A stretch of 64,000 bases of DNA from Caulobacter sp. Root655 (lineage in GTDB: Bacteria > Pseudomonadota > Alphaproteobacteria > Caulobacterales > Caulobacteraceae). Below are positions 55,072 through 64,000 of this stretch, one piece after another. How positions within the stretch are numbered: the first letter of the stretch is position 1; each line of letters opens with the position of its first letter. Both the position numbers and the translations under genes were made by a program. The notes below the pieces were generated by a model. The model saw only the letters and a program-made list of their open reading frames with translations. It did no database searches and was not told where the DNA came from. The stretch lies in the NCBI RefSeq assembly GCF_001427665.1, contig NZ_LMHC01000021.1, positions 186,001 to 250,000 on the forward strand. The letters are read 5' to 3'.

Positions 55072-56199
55072 CTACAGCGCCCCCTGCTCCCGCAGCGCCC
55101 CGATCGCCTCGGGCGAGAAGCCCCAGTCGGCCAGTGCCCCGTCGTTGTCGGCGCCGATCTTCGGCGGCGGTCCCTGGATCGCGCCGGGCGTGGCCGAAAA
55201 GCGCGGCGCGGGGGCCGGCTGGGTGACGCCGGCGACTTCGACGAAGGTTTGCCGCGCGGCGTTGTGGGGATGGGCCGGGGCCTCGTCCATGGTCAGGACC
55301 GGGGCGAAGCAGACGTCGGTGCCGTCCATCAGGGCGCACCATTCATCGCGACTCTTGGTGGCGATGACGGCGGCCAGCTTGTCGTGCAGCTGGGGCCACT
55401 CGTCACGGCTCATCTGGTGCTGGAACTGCGGGTCGGTGATCCCGGTCTTCTCCAGCAGCAGCAGGTAGAACTGCGGCTCGATCGAGCCGATCGAGATCCA
55501 CTTGCCGTCGCTGCATTGATAGGTGTCGTAGAAGTGCGCGCCGCCGTCGAGCAGGTTGGAGCGCCGCCCCTCGCTCCACATGCCGCCGGCCTTGAAGCCG
55601 TAGAACATGGCCATCAGCGAGGCCGCGCCGTCGCTCATCGCGCAGTCGATCACCTGGCCCTGCCCGGTCTGGCGGGCGTGAAACACCCCGGCCAGCAGGC
55701 CGAACGCCAGATAGAGCGCGCCGCCGCCGAAGTCGCCGACCAGATTGAGCGGTGGCACGGGCTTGTCCTGCGTACCGATCGCCGCCAGGGCCCCGGTGAT
55801 GGCGATGTAGTTCATGTCGTGGCCAGCGGCCTTGGCGTAGGGCCCGGTCTGGCCCCAGCCGGTCATCCGGCCATAGACCAGCTTGGGATTGCGCGCCAAG
55901 GCCACGTCCGGTCCCAGGCCCAGCCGCTCCATGACGCCTGGCCGGAAGCCCTCGATGATCCCGTCGGCGCCTTCCATCAGCTTCAGGCAGGTCTCGACCG
56001 CGGCCGGCGACTTCAGGTCCAGCGCCACCGAGCGCCGGCCGCGGGCCGTGACATCGGCCGGCGAACTGCGCCCCGAGCCCTTGCGGTCGATGCGCACCAC
56101 GTCGGCGCCGAGGTCCGACAGCAGCATGCCGCAGAACGGCCCGGGGCCGATCCCGGCGAATTCCAGCACCTTCAGGCCGGACAGCGGTCCCTGCGCCAT
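55072..56199 (-). CDS. CaiB/BaiF family CoA transferase
   Basis: A 375-residue class III CoA transferase, probably close to alpha-methylacyl-CoA racemase. It begins [36 protein letters not shown], a strong family signature. The next elements are [39 protein letters not shown] and [29 protein letters not shown], the usual active-site Asp region (HDMNY, Asp near residue 155). [19 protein letters not shown] follows. It may racemise 2-methylacyl-CoA or transfer CoA among acids. The gene is alone; its promoter probably lies in the ~230 bp divergent region toward popA. Confidence 0.9.
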   Translation of the reverse strand: MAQGPLSGLKVLEFAGIGPGPFCGMLLSDLGADVVRIDRKGSGRSSPADVTARGRRSVALDLKSPAAVETCLKLMEGADGIIEGFRPGVMERLGLGPDVALARNPKLVYGRMTGWGQTGPYAKAAGHDMNYIAITGALAAIGTQDKPVPPLNLVGDFGGGALYLAFGLLAGVFHARQTGQGQVIDCAMSDGAASLMAMFYGFKAGGMWSEGRRSNLLDGGAHFYDTYQCSDGKWISIGSIEPQFYLLLLEKTGITDPQFQHQMSRDEWPQLHDKLAAVIATKSRDEWCALMDGTDVCFAPVLTMDEAPAHPHNAARQTFVEVAGVTQPAPAPRFSATPGAIQGPPPKIGADNDGALADWGFSPEAIGALREQGAL

Positions 56200-56428
56200 G
56201 ACGTCATCTCCCGGCCGACTCTCGCGGCGTTGTCTTGCCCCAACTAGAACGGCCCTGACGTTCGGTCACGCAAGCCCGGTTTCGCCTTGGCCGACGCCTG
56301 AGAGGCCTGTTTCGCCCCTGCGGCGATGCGTACCTATGAGCGCCAGCGGCCTCTGCTATGTTGCGACGTCGAATCTCGATGACGCCGCGTCGTCGGGCGA
56401 TAGCCGGTATCCGGGGCGGAGGCTTGAG

Positions 56429-57754
56429 TTGGCGGTGAACGCCCGAATCCTGATCGTGGCGCGCGACGACTCCCGCGCGGGACCGTTGTCCGAAGGGCTC
56501 GACAAGCTCGGCTGGCGGACCATCACCGCGCGTGGCCCCTATGCCGCCCTCGCCGCGCTCGGCGACTTGAACATCGAGGCGGTGATCGTCGACCTCGAGA
56601 GCGCCGGTCCCGACGCCCAATCCCTGTCGCGTCGCCTGAAGGCGGCGGTGGCTCCGCGCCGCCTGCCCGTTATCGCCATCGGCGAGCCGGGGACCGAACC
56701 CAACCACCAGGCCTTCGACCTGACCCTGTCGCCGCCGCTGCACCCCTCGCAGGCCGTGCTGCGCCTGGAGTCCCTGGTCCGCACCGCCATCGCCGAGGAG
56801 GAGTTCGAGCTTCGCCTGGCGACCTTCGGCGATCGCGGCCGGCGGCTGGACCTGCCCGAGCCGCACGCCGAGCCCTTCCGCATCCTGGCGATCGGCGAGC
56901 CCGCGCCGCAATTCCTGGCCCTGTCCAACGCCCTGACCCGCAGCGGCGCCGACGTGGTCGGCGCCTTCACGGCCTACACCGCCTTCGACTACCTGCACGA
57001 GCGGGCCTTCGACGCCGTGGTGCTGTGGGCCGGCGACAACCAGCAGGAAGCGCTGTCGATCGCCGCTGGCATGCGGCGCAACACCCGCCTGTTCCACATT
57101 CCGGCCCTGCTCTACCTGAAGGCCGAGAGCTACGTGACCATGTCGGAGGCCTTCCATCGCGGGGTGTCCGACGTCGCCTCGCCGGAAACCCCCGAGATCG
57201 AGACCGCACTTCGTGTCGTCGAGCTGGCCCGAAGCTATCGGCGCGGCGAGTCGATCCGCGGAGCGCTGGAGAAGGCCCGCAGTTCGGGCCTGATGGACGC
57301 CGCCACCGGCCTGTTCACCCGCGACCTGTTCGCCGCGCACCTGGTGCGGCTGGCCGGCGCGGCTCGCGAGCGGGCGCGACCGCTGTCGATCTGCGTGCTG
57401 CGCGTCGCCGACAAGCCCGACACCGTCTGGGCCCGCCAGAACGGCTGGCTGGACCGCGCCATCCCGCAGATCGGCTCGATGGTCGGCCGGCTGGTGCGCG
57501 TGGAAGACACCGCCGCCCGCCTGGCGCCGGAAGTCTTCGCCCTGGCCTTGCCCGCCACCAACCAGGCCGCCGGCCGCGCCGCCGCCGAACGGATCGCCGC
57601 GGTGATCGGCTGCACCGCCTTCGACGCCGGCGACGACCGCGCACCGTTCGTCTGCGAGTTCGACATCGGCGTCGCCCAGATCGAGGTCGGCGAAAGCGCG
57701 GTCCATGCCCTGGAGCGGGCGGCGGCGCGGGCCCTGCAGCGCGACAGCGCCTGA
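56429..57754 (+). CDS. popA: PopA, degenerate GGDEF c-di-GMP effector protein
   Basis: The protein is 441 residues when translation starts at the TTG at 56429, which has GGAGG six bases upstream. Domains: a first receiver-like domain (residues ~4-120), a second (~148-270) and a GGDEF domain (~285-440). The active GGDEF site is APEVF (366-370), so cyclase activity is lost, while the inhibitory site RVED (357-360) is kept five residues before it. In Caulobacter crescentus, PopA uses R357 at this site to bind c-di-GMP and then directs RcdA and CtrA to the ClpXP protease at the cell pole. The identical numbering supports both the identity and the TTG start. A GTG at 56435 is a weaker alternative. 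Confidence 0.9.
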   Translation: MAVNARILIVARDDSRAGPLSEGLDKLGWRTITARGPYAALAALGDLNIEAVIVDLESAGPDAQSLSRRLKAAVAPRRLPVIAIGEPGTEPNHQAFDLTLSPPLHPSQAVLRLESLVRTAIAEEEFELRLATFGDRGRRLDLPEPHAEPFRILAIGEPAPQFLALSNALTRSGADVVGAFTAYTAFDYLHERAFDAVVLWAGDNQQEALSIAAGMRRNTRLFHIPALLYLKAESYVTMSEAFHRGVSDVASPETPEIETALRVVELARSYRRGESIRGALEKARSSGLMDAATGLFTRDLFAAHLVRLAGAARERARPLSICVLRVADKPDTVWARQNGWLDRAIPQIGSMVGRLVRVEDTAARLAPEVFALALPATNQAAGRAAAERIAAVIGCTAFDAGDDRAPFVCEFDIGVAQIEVGESAVHALERAAARALQRDSA

Positions 57755-57820
57755 AGGCTTGTCGAAGGGGCGTGACGCCTCTACGTGCGTCGCGGAACAG
57801 AGCATCCGAGAGACCGCGCC

Positions 57821-58462
57821 ATGGGCCAGCCCCTGTTGATCGACCTCGTCGCCGACGTCGTCTGCCCCTGGTGCTATCTGGGCTGGCGGCGGGTGAAATC
57901 GGCCGTGGCCCTGCGGCCCGACGTCGAGCCGCTGATCGTCTGGCGCCCCTATCAGCTCGACCCGACCCTTCCCGAGCAAGGCGTTGACCGCAAAGCCTAT
58001 ATGGCCGGCAAGTTCAAGGATCCGCTCAAGCTGAAGGCCGTGCACACCGCCCTGGTCGAGGCGGGGACCGAGGAAGGGATCGTCTTCAATTTCGAGGCCA
58101 TCGCCCTGTCGCCCAACACCAGCGCCGCCCACCGGTTGATCCGCTGGGCGCATGGGGCGGGCCGGCAGGACGCCGTGGTCGAGGGCCTGTTCGCCGCCTA
58201 TTTCACGCAGGGCCGCGACATTGGCGATCCCCAGGTGCTGGCCGACATCGGCGAGGCGGCCGGCATGGACCCGGTGGTGATCCTGCAATTGCTGTCCGAG
58301 GGCGCGGACAGGGAGACCGTCGCCCGGGAGCACGCCATGGCCGTTCAGGGCGGGATCACCGGCGTGCCGTTCGCGATCTTCGGCGGCAAGCTGGCGATCG
58401 TCGGCGCCGAGAGCCCGAAAAACATCGCCGAAGCCATCGACAAGGCCCTGGAAGCGGCTTGA
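57821..58462 (+). CDS. DsbA family oxidoreductase (FrnE-like)
   Basis: A 213-residue thioredoxin-fold protein with the catalytic CPWC at Cys15 and Cys18 in DLVADVVCPWCYLGWRR. The helical insertion (NFEAIALSPNTSAAHRLIRWA) is typical of FrnE/2-hydroxychromene-2-carboxylate isomerase-like members. The cis-Pro is in GITGVPFAIFGGKLAIVGA. No signal peptide is visible, so it is cytoplasmic, consistent with FrnE. ATG 57821 is chosen because the upstream frame is Arg-rich. It follows popA but with a 66-bp gap, and may have its own promoter. Confidence 0.92.
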   Translation: MGQPLLIDLVADVVCPWCYLGWRRVKSAVALRPDVEPLIVWRPYQLDPTLPEQGVDRKAYMAGKFKDPLKLKAVHTALVEAGTEEGIVFNFEAIALSPNTSAAHRLIRWAHGAGRQDAVVEGLFAAYFTQGRDIGDPQVLADIGEAAGMDPVVILQLLSEGADRETVAREHAMAVQGGITGVPFAIFGGKLAIVGAESPKNIAEAIDKALEAA

Positions 58463-58474
58463 ACACGTTGCGCC

Positions 58475-58508
58475 GGCCGGGGACAGGCCCATGGGCCTGT
58501 CCCCGGCC
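58475..58508. terminator. Perfect 34-bp palindrome between convergent genes
   Basis: Bases 58475-58508 read the same on both strands: 17-bp arms GGCCGGGGACAGGCCCA and its complement with no spacer. It falls between the DsbA-like stop and the convergent SRPBCC stop. It would form a very stable hairpin in either transcript but has no U-run, so a bidirectional or Rho-assisted terminator is likely. A DNA-binding role is possible. Confidence 0.65.
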
Positions 58509-58514
58509 ATGCTC

Positions 58515-58907
58515 CTACCCCTCCAGCGTCGCCTTCATGGCCGCGCAACCGGCCTCCATCAGGCCGGCGACCTGCGGCGCGGCGTCGTGCGGCAGCAGAT
58601 CGGCGGTCCAGACGATGCGGCTGCCCTGCCCCTCTGCCAGCACCTGCATGGCGCCGTTGTGGTGGCTGAGCAGCTGTGTCCCGACCACGGCCCAGACCAG
58701 GCGGCGGGCGTCGTCGTCGACCGCGACGATCAGCTCCTTGGCGACCAGGCCGTTGGCGAAGGTGACGATCCGCGCCTCGCCCTCGACCGTGGTGTCGGTC
58801 AGGACCCCGGGGCACAGCCGCTGGTGCACGGCCCCCCAATCCCGGACCGCGTCCCAGACCTGGCCCGGCGCGACGTCGATGCTGACCCGCTTGACGATGG
58901 TGGCCAT
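58515..58907 (-). CDS. SRPBCC family protein (polyketide cyclase/START-like)
   Basis: A 130-residue protein of the Bet v1-like fold. IVKRVSIDVAPGQVWDAVRDWGAVHQRLCPGVL opens the fold and ITFANGLVAKELIVAVDDDARRLVWAVVG follows in the middle (positions approximate), with a final helix AAPQVAGLMEAGCAAMKATLEG. It binds a hydrophobic ligand, or acts as a cyclase or dehydratase; the substrate is unknown. It lies alone between a perfect palindrome and mfd, transcribed leftwards. Confidence 0.88.
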   Translation of the reverse strand: MATIVKRVSIDVAPGQVWDAVRDWGAVHQRLCPGVLTDTTVEGEARIVTFANGLVAKELIVAVDDDARRLVWAVVGTQLLSHHNGAMQVLAEGQGSRIVWTADLLPHDAAPQVAGLMEAGCAAMKATLEG

Positions 58908-59004
58908 CGGAAATCTCCTTTCGAGGTTTCCCTGACTCTGACAGGTCGGCGCGCGTTGGTCTGGCGAGATCCGGACACGGTCATCGCAGCCGCGGGATCG
59001 CCCC

Positions 59005-62000
59005 TCAAGCCTTGGCCAGTTTCACCAACTGAGCCAGAATCTTCTCCGCCGCGTCGAGCCGGGCCGCCGGCGTCTCCCACTCGCCCTTGATCACCAGCTT
59101 CTGGTCGGGACGCACCTTCCAGACGATGGCGTTCTTGGCGACGAACTGCACCAGGGCCAGCGGGTTGGCGAAGGTGTCGTTGCGGAAGCTGGCGACCGCG
59201 CCCTTGGGGCCGACGTCGATCTTGGCGACATTGGCCTCGCGGCACATGCCCTTGATGGCCACGACCTTGAGCAAGCTGTCGGTCTCGGGCGGCAGCGGGC
59301 CGAAGCGGTCGATCAGCTCGGCGGCCAGGGCCTCGCGGTCGGCGGCCCGCTCGGCTTCCGACAGGCGGCGATAGAGCGACAGCCGCACGTTGAGGTCGGG
59401 CACGTAGTCGTCGGGGATCATCACGGCCGCGCCGGTGTTGATCTGCGGCGACCAGCCCCGGTCCTCGATCAGGGCCTCGGCCCCCTGGCGCTCGCGCAAC
59501 TCGGCGACGGCGTCCTCCAGCATCTGCTGGTACAGCTCGACGCCGATCTCCTTGATATGGCCGCTCTGCTCGTCGCCCAGCAGGTTGCCGCCGCCGCGCT
59601 GGTCGAGGTCGTGGCTGGCCAGTTGGAAGCCGGCGCCCAGGCTGTCGAGCGACTGCAGCACCTTCAGGCGCTTCTCGGCCGACAGGGTGATGGTCTTCTC
59701 GTTGGGCGTGGTCAGGTAGGCGTAGGCCCGGGCCTTGGAGCGGCCGACCCGGCCGCGGATCTGATAGAGCTGGGCCAGGCCGAACATGTCGGCGCGGTGG
59801 ACGATCAGGGTGTTGGCCGAGGGGATGTCCAGGCCGCTTTCCACGATCGTGGTCGCAAGAAGCACGTCGTACTGCCCCTCGTAGAAGGCGGTCATCACGT
59901 CTTCCAGCTGGGTCGGGGCCATCTGCCCATGCCCGACCACGTACTTGACCTCGGGCACCTGGACGCGGAGGAACTTCTCGATGTCCTCCAGGTCCTTGAT
60001 GCGCGGCACCACGTAATAGGCCTGGCCGCCGCGATACTTCTCGCGCAGCAGGGCCTCGCGCAGGGTGACCGGGTCGAACGGGCTGATGTAGGTGCGCACC
60101 GCCAGGCGGTCGACAGGCGGGGTGGCGATGATCGACATTTCCCGAATGCCGCTGAGCGCCATTTGGAGGGTTCGAGGGATCGGCGTGGCGGTCAGGGTCA
60201 GCATGTGCACGTCGGCGCGAAGCTCCTTGAGCTTCTCCTTGTGCTTGACCCCGAAGTGCTGCTCCTCGTCGACGATGACCATGCCCAGGTCCTTGAACGA
60301 CACCTGCTTGGACAGGATGGCGTGGGTGCCGACCACGATTTCAAACTGGCCGTTGGCCAGGCCCTCGCGGGTCTCGGCGGCTTCCTTGCCGGTGACCAGG
60401 CGCGACAGGCGGGTGACCTTCACCGGCCAGCCCTGGAAGCGGTCCTTGAAGGTCTTGTAGTGCTGGCGAGCCAGCAGGGTGGTCGGGCAGACGATGGCCA
60501 CCTGCTTGCCGCTCATCGCCACCACGAAGGCGGCGCGCAGGGCGACCTCGGTCTTGCCGAAACCGACGTCGCCGCAGATCAGCCGGTCCATCGGCTTGCC
60601 GGAGGAGAGATCCTCCAGCACGTCGGCGATCGCCGACAGCTGGTCGTCGGTCTCCTCGTAGGGGAACCGGGCGCAGAACTCGTCGAACACGCCGTGCGGC
60701 GGGTCGGTCTCCTCGACCGACTTCAACTGGCGGGCGGCGGCGATCTGGATCAGGCCCTCGGCCATGACCCGCAGCCGTTCCTTGGCCTTGGTCTTGCGCC
60801 CCTGCCAGGCCGCGCCGCCCAGCTTGTCGAGCTGGACGTTCTCGCCGTCGGTCCCGTAGCGGGTCAGAAGGTCGATGTTCTCGACCGGCAGGTAGAGCTT
60901 GGCCTCGCCCCCATACAGCAGGTCCAGGCAGTCGTGCGGCGCGCCCTGCACGTCGAGCGTCTTGAGGCCCTCGTAGCGGCCGATGCCGTGGTCGATGTGG
61001 ACCACCAGATCGCCCGGCGTCAGGGCGCTGGCCTCGGCCAGGAAGTTGGCGGCGCGGCGCTTCTTGCGCGGCCGGGCCAGGCGGTCGCCGAGGATATCGG
61101 TCTCGGAGATCACCGCCAGGGTGTCGGTCTCGAAGCCGTTGTCGAGCGGCAGGACCACCCGCTGCGGGATCTTGGGGTCGTTGGCCTTGGCCGCCTGCCA
61201 ATAGGCGGCGTAGGGGATCTTGGTCAGACCGTGGTCGGCCAGCATGGTCCCCAGGCGCTCGGACGAGCCCTCGGACCACGAGGCGAACAGCACGCGTTTT
61301 CCCCGGCCCGCGAGATCGCGGGCGTGGGTCGCGGTGGCTTCGAACAGGTTGACGCTGTCCTGGGCCCGCTCGGCGGCGAAGGCTCGCCCCATCTGGGCGC
61401 CCATGTCGACCACGTCCAGGCCCTGGGGCTGGAACGGGGTGAACTGGCGGTTGGGACGGTCGGCGACGGCGGCGTCCCACTCCTGGGCGGTCAGGTAGAG
61501 GGCGTCGGGCTTCAGCGGGCGATAGGCCGATCGGCGGTCGGCCGAGGCGCGGGCGTCATAGGCGTCGGCGATCATCGCCAGGCGCTCGTCGCGGCTTTCC
61601 GTGACCTGGTGGTCGACGCCGATCAGCGCGCCGTCCGGCAGGTAGTCGAACAGGGTCGCCATCCGTTCGTAGAACAGCGGCAGCCAGTGCTCCAGGCCCG
61701 CCCGGCGGCCGCCCTCGCTGACCGTGGCGTACAGCGGGTCGTCGCCCGGCGCGCCGAAGATACGGACATAGCCCGACCGGAACCGCGAAATGCCGTCGGC
61801 GTCGAGCAGGGCCTCGCTGACCGGCAGCAGCTCGATGGATTTCAGCTGCCGGGTCGAGCGCTGGGTTTCCGGATCGAAGGCTCGGATGCTCTCCAGGGTG
61901 TCACCGAACAGGTCCAGGCGCACCGGCTCCTCGGCGGCCGGCGGATAAACGTCGATGACGCCGCCGCGAATGGCGAACTCGCCGCGCTCGGAGACGGTGG

Positions 62001-62469
62001 AGGCGCGGCTATAGCCGTTGATGGCGAAATAGCGCTCCAGATCGGCCACGTTGACGACGTTGCCGATCCGGGCCGCGTAGCTGGCGCGCAGCAACACGGT
62101 CTTCTCCGGCACGCGCTGCAACAGGGCCGGCGCGGCGGTGACCAGGATGGCCGGCTTGTCCTTGCCCAGGCCCAGGGCCAGGCGGTGTAGGGTCGCCATG
62201 CGGGTGGCCGCGACCCCGGCCGACGGGCCGATGCGGTCATAGGGCAGGCAGTCCCACGAAGGGAACAGCACCGCCTCGATCTCGGGGGCGAAGAACTTCA
62301 GGGCGTCGATGAAGGCGCTGGCCCGGGCGGTGTCGCGGGCCACGAAGGCCGTCAGGCCGCCGCGCGCCCGGGCGATGTCGGCCATCACCAGGGCGTCGAA
62401 ACCTTCCGGCGCGCCGGCGAGGATCAGGCTCCCGGCGGCCTTGGCGATCTGTTTGGCGTCGTAGGCCAT
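59005..62469 (-). CDS. mfd: Transcription-repair coupling factor Mfd
   Basis: A 1154-residue ATP-dependent DNA translocase that removes stalled RNA polymerase and recruits UvrA. The N-terminus resembles UvrB (residues ~1-350). The RNA-polymerase-binding CarD-like domain is LTPGDLVVHIDHGIGRYEGLKTLDV. Helicase motifs: Walker A CGDVGFGKTEVALRAAF, DEEQ in VDEEQHFGV, TATPIPRTLQMAL, and GRVGRSKARAYAYL. The C-terminal TRCF domain carries LYRRLSEAERAADREAL and ends LVKLAKA. Length is normal for the family (~1150). Confidence 0.97.
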   Translation of the reverse strand: MAYDAKQIAKAAGSLILAGAPEGFDALVMADIARARGGLTAFVARDTARASAFIDALKFFAPEIEAVLFPSWDCLPYDRIGPSAGVAATRMATLHRLALGLGKDKPAILVTAAPALLQRVPEKTVLLRASYAARIGNVVNVADLERYFAINGYSRASTVSERGEFAIRGGVIDVYPPAAEEPVRLDLFGDTLESIRAFDPETQRSTRQLKSIELLPVSEALLDADGISRFRSGYVRIFGAPGDDPLYATVSEGGRRAGLEHWLPLFYERMATLFDYLPDGALIGVDHQVTESRDERLAMIADAYDARASADRRSAYRPLKPDALYLTAQEWDAAVADRPNRQFTPFQPQGLDVVDMGAQMGRAFAAERAQDSVNLFEATATHARDLAGRGKRVLFASWSEGSSERLGTMLADHGLTKIPYAAYWQAAKANDPKIPQRVVLPLDNGFETDTLAVISETDILGDRLARPRKKRRAANFLAEASALTPGDLVVHIDHGIGRYEGLKTLDVQGAPHDCLDLLYGGEAKLYLPVENIDLLTRYGTDGENVQLDKLGGAAWQGRKTKAKERLRVMAEGLIQIAAARQLKSVEETDPPHGVFDEFCARFPYEETDDQLSAIADVLEDLSSGKPMDRLICGDVGFGKTEVALRAAFVVAMSGKQVAIVCPTTLLARQHYKTFKDRFQGWPVKVTRLSRLVTGKEAAETREGLANGQFEIVVGTHAILSKQVSFKDLGMVIVDEEQHFGVKHKEKLKELRADVHMLTLTATPIPRTLQMALSGIREMSIIATPPVDRLAVRTYISPFDPVTLREALLREKYRGGQAYYVVPRIKDLEDIEKFLRVQVPEVKYVVGHGQMAPTQLEDVMTAFYEGQYDVLLATTIVESGLDIPSANTLIVHRADMFGLAQLYQIRGRVGRSKARAYAYLTTPNEKTITLSAEKRLKVLQSLDSLGAGFQLASHDLDQRGGGNLLGDEQSGHIKEIGVELYQQMLEDAVAELRERQGAEALIEDRGWSPQINTGAAVMIPDDYVPDLNVRLSLYRRLSEAERAADREALAAELIDRFGPLPPETDSLLKVVAIKGMCREANVAKIDVGPKGAVASFRNDTFANPLALVQFVAKNAIVWKVRPDQKLVIKGEWETPAARLDAAEKILAQLVKLAKA

Positions 62470-62565
62470 TCAACTCTTCGAATGCTGAGCCAGCGACAAC
62501 GCCGCTGGTGTGAGTGCTGCTGCTTGGCGTGGGTCCCGACTTCGTCGGAATGAGCGGATCAGGGA

Positions 62566-62859
62566 CTAAGCCCCATCCCCGATCGGCCGCACCGCATGAG
62601 CTTCATAACGGAAGGTCTTGATCAGGTTCAGGACTTCGGTGTCGAACTTCGCCGGAGTCGGCTCCTGGCCGACGATCCACGCATAGATCTCGCGGTCGGA
62701 CTCCTCCATCAGCGCTTCGAAGGCGTCGAGCTGGTCGGGGGTCAGGTTGGGCCCATGGGTATCCGCGAACGGCCCCAGAATGAGGTCCGCTTCTCGAAAT
62801 CCGCGATGCCAGGCCCGGAACTTCAGCCGCCTTAGGCGGGAGTCGTGATCGATGCTCAT
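62566..62859 (-). CDS. sdhE: Succinate dehydrogenase assembly factor SdhE
   Basis: A 97-residue protein. RLRRLKFRAWHRGFREADLILGPFADTH includes the RGxxE motif (here RGFRE) that flavinylates SdhA. The next segment, LTPDQLDAFEALMEESDREIYAWIVGQEP, is also typical. Length and motif match SdhE/CptB. It is transcribed leftwards toward mfd with a 96-bp gap, and faces the divergent cobQ across about 110 bp. Confidence 0.92.
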   Translation of the reverse strand: MSIDHDSRLRRLKFRAWHRGFREADLILGPFADTHGPNLTPDQLDAFEALMEESDREIYAWIVGQEPTPAKFDTEVLNLIKTFRYEAHAVRPIGDGA

Positions 62860-62970
62860 GTGGTCGGGGATATAGAGCGCCCAAGGCCCGCGCGCCAGCG
62901 CAGAGAACTCCCTCGTGCGCTAGCCGCGCGACGCATTGACCGTGACCGCCACGCTCTATAGGCGCGGGAC

Positions 62971-64000
62971 ATGGCTTCACTGATGATCCAGGGCTGCGGT
63001 TCCGACGTGGGCAAGTCGACCCTGGTCGCCGGGCTCTGCCGGCTGTTCGCCAATCGCGGCCTGATCGTGCGGCCGTTCAAGCCGCAGAACATGTCCAACA
63101 ACGCCGCGGTCACCGCCGACGGCGGCGAGATCGGCCGCGCCCAGGCCCTGCAGGCCCTCGCCTGCCGCACGCCGCCGACCGTCCACATGAACCCCGTCTT
63201 GCTGAAGCCGCAGAGCGACGTCGGCTCGCAGGTCATCGTGCGCGGCAAGGTGGTCGGAACCTATAAGGCCCGCGCCTTCCAGGGCCTGAAACCCGACCTG
63301 CTGGCCACCACCGTCGAGAGCTATCGCCTGCTGGCCGCGCAGGCCGACCTGGTGCTGGTCGAGGGGGCTGGCAGCCCGGCCGAGACCAACCTGCGCGCGG
63401 GCGACATCGCCAATATGGGCTTCGCCCACGCCGCCGACGTGCCTGTCGCCCTGGTCGGCGACATCGACCGGGGCCACGTGATCGCCGCCCTGGCCGGGGC
63501 CCATCTGGTGCTCGACGCGGCCGACCGAGACCGCATCAAGGGCTTCATCATCAACAAGTTCCGCGGCGATCCTTCGCTGTTCGACGACGGTCGACACGAG
63601 ATCGCCCTGCGCACCGGCTGGCCGGACCTGGGCATGGCGCCGTGGCTGCATCCCGCCCGGACCTTGCCCGCCGAGGACGCCGTGGTGCTGGAACGCCCGG
63701 TCCGGACCAACGGCGACAAGCGGGCTCGGATCGTGGCGCCGATGCTGTCGCGGATCGCCAATTTCGACGAGTTCGACCCGCTGCGCGCCGATCCGGCCGT
63801 GGACTTCGCGTTCCTGCCGCCGGGAACCCCGGTGCCGGGCGACGCCGACCTGGTGATCCTTCCCGGCACCAAGGCCACCCTGGCGGACCTGGCCTTCCTG
63901 CGGGCCCAGGGCTGGGACATCGACATCCTGGCCCATGTCCGGCGCGGCGGCCGGGTGCTGGGCGTCTGCGGCGGCTACCAGATGCTGGGTCGGACGGTCG
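62971..64000 (+). CDS. cobQ: Cobyric acid synthase CobQ, N-terminal part
   Basis: The gene runs off the window; 343 residues are visible. The N-terminus has [44 protein letters not shown], the dethiobiotin-synthetase-like ATP-binding domain of CobQ. It continues [39 protein letters not shown], and reaches the start of the glutaminase domain at [13 protein letters not shown] with the nucleophilic Cys. It amidates adenosyl-cobyrinic diamide at four side chains in cobalamin synthesis. ATG 62971. The ~110-bp upstream shows no cobalamin riboswitch box. Confidence 0.95.
   Translation, partial: MASLMIQGCGSDVGKSTLVAGLCRLFANRGLIVRPFKPQNMSNNAAVTADGGEIGRAQALQALACRTPPTVHMNPVLLKPQSDVGSQVIVRGKVVGTYKARAFQGLKPDLLATTVESYRLLAAQADLVLVEGAGSPAETNLRAGDIANMGFAHAADVPVALVGDIDRGHVIAALAGAHLVLDAADRDRIKGFIINKFRGDPSLFDDGRHEIALRTGWPDLGMAPWLHPARTLPAEDAVVLERPVRTNGDKRARIVAPMLSRIANFDEFDPLRADPAVDFAFLPPGTPVPGDADLVILPGTKATLADLAFLRAQGWDIDILAHVRRGGRVLGVCGGYQMLGRTV

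Noticed and set aside
59557..62190. Long open frame on the + strand (877 codons) opposite mfd
   Set aside because: It is antisense to mfd, whose motifs are complete on the minus strand.
62860..62970. Possible cobalamin riboswitch before cobQ
   Set aside because: Only ~110 bp separate sdhE from cobQ, and no B12-box-like sequence or multi-stem fold is visible.

Overview
This 64 kb window is high-GC DNA with strong third-position G/C bias. It reads as the chromosome of a Caulobacter-like alphaproteobacterium. The best marker is a full-length PopA, the c-di-GMP effector of the Caulobacter cell cycle. Its inhibitory-site arginine falls at residue 357 if translation starts at a TTG. The TonB-dependent receptor, the SdhE-type assembly factor and the dispersed palindromic repeats also fit.

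Layout. 1-1671 is the 3' part of a GH2 beta-galactosidase. 1726-3304 is a graveyard: a 5'-truncated DUF3313 gene, the first third of an efflux outer-membrane lipoprotein, and the frameshifted C-terminus of an RND permease fused to it by an apparent deletion. 3376-5464 is a divergent MFS transporter/AraC regulator pair. 5524-13884 is a two-partner secretion locus (TpsB, then a 2203-residue FHA-type TpsA with tandem ~113-residue repeats and MBG/YDG modules). 14081-20121 is a CzcCBA-type metal efflux operon headed by a small secreted His/Cys protein. 20169-21524 is a DUF5690 membrane protein.

21706-34945 is a catabolic-looking island. It holds a TonB receptor plus MFS gene, a TetR regulator, a lactone-oxidase-type flavoenzyme plus D-threonine-aldolase-like enzyme, a convergent flavin reductase, and a six-gene operon (cysteine hydrolase, XapX, amidohydrolase with a Cys/His tail, DoxX, YoaK, alginate-export-type porin). 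Two of its promoters share a 32-bp motif. Two copies of a 102-bp structured repeat bracket the TetR-oxidase-aldolase block, and the second copy supplies the stop codons of both convergent genes beside it.

35062-36814 holds small genes: ArsR plus an altered SRPBCC protein, then three short hypotheticals. 36880-44867 is a complete kdp operon in the order [27-aa membrane peptide]-kdpF-A-B-C-D-E. 45125-49368 is a housekeeping run (MBL hydrolase, TatD, holB, tmk, RlpA). A tRNA-Ser(UGA) follows, with a SWIM zinc-finger protein and a nucleotidyltransferase-like protein directly behind it. 52010-62859 carries RNA-modification genes, a TusA-like protein, a YihY protein, a CaiB-family CoA transferase, popA, a DsbA-like protein, an SRPBCC protein, mfd and sdhE. 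The window ends inside cobQ.

All family assignments come from reading translated motifs. No database search was run.
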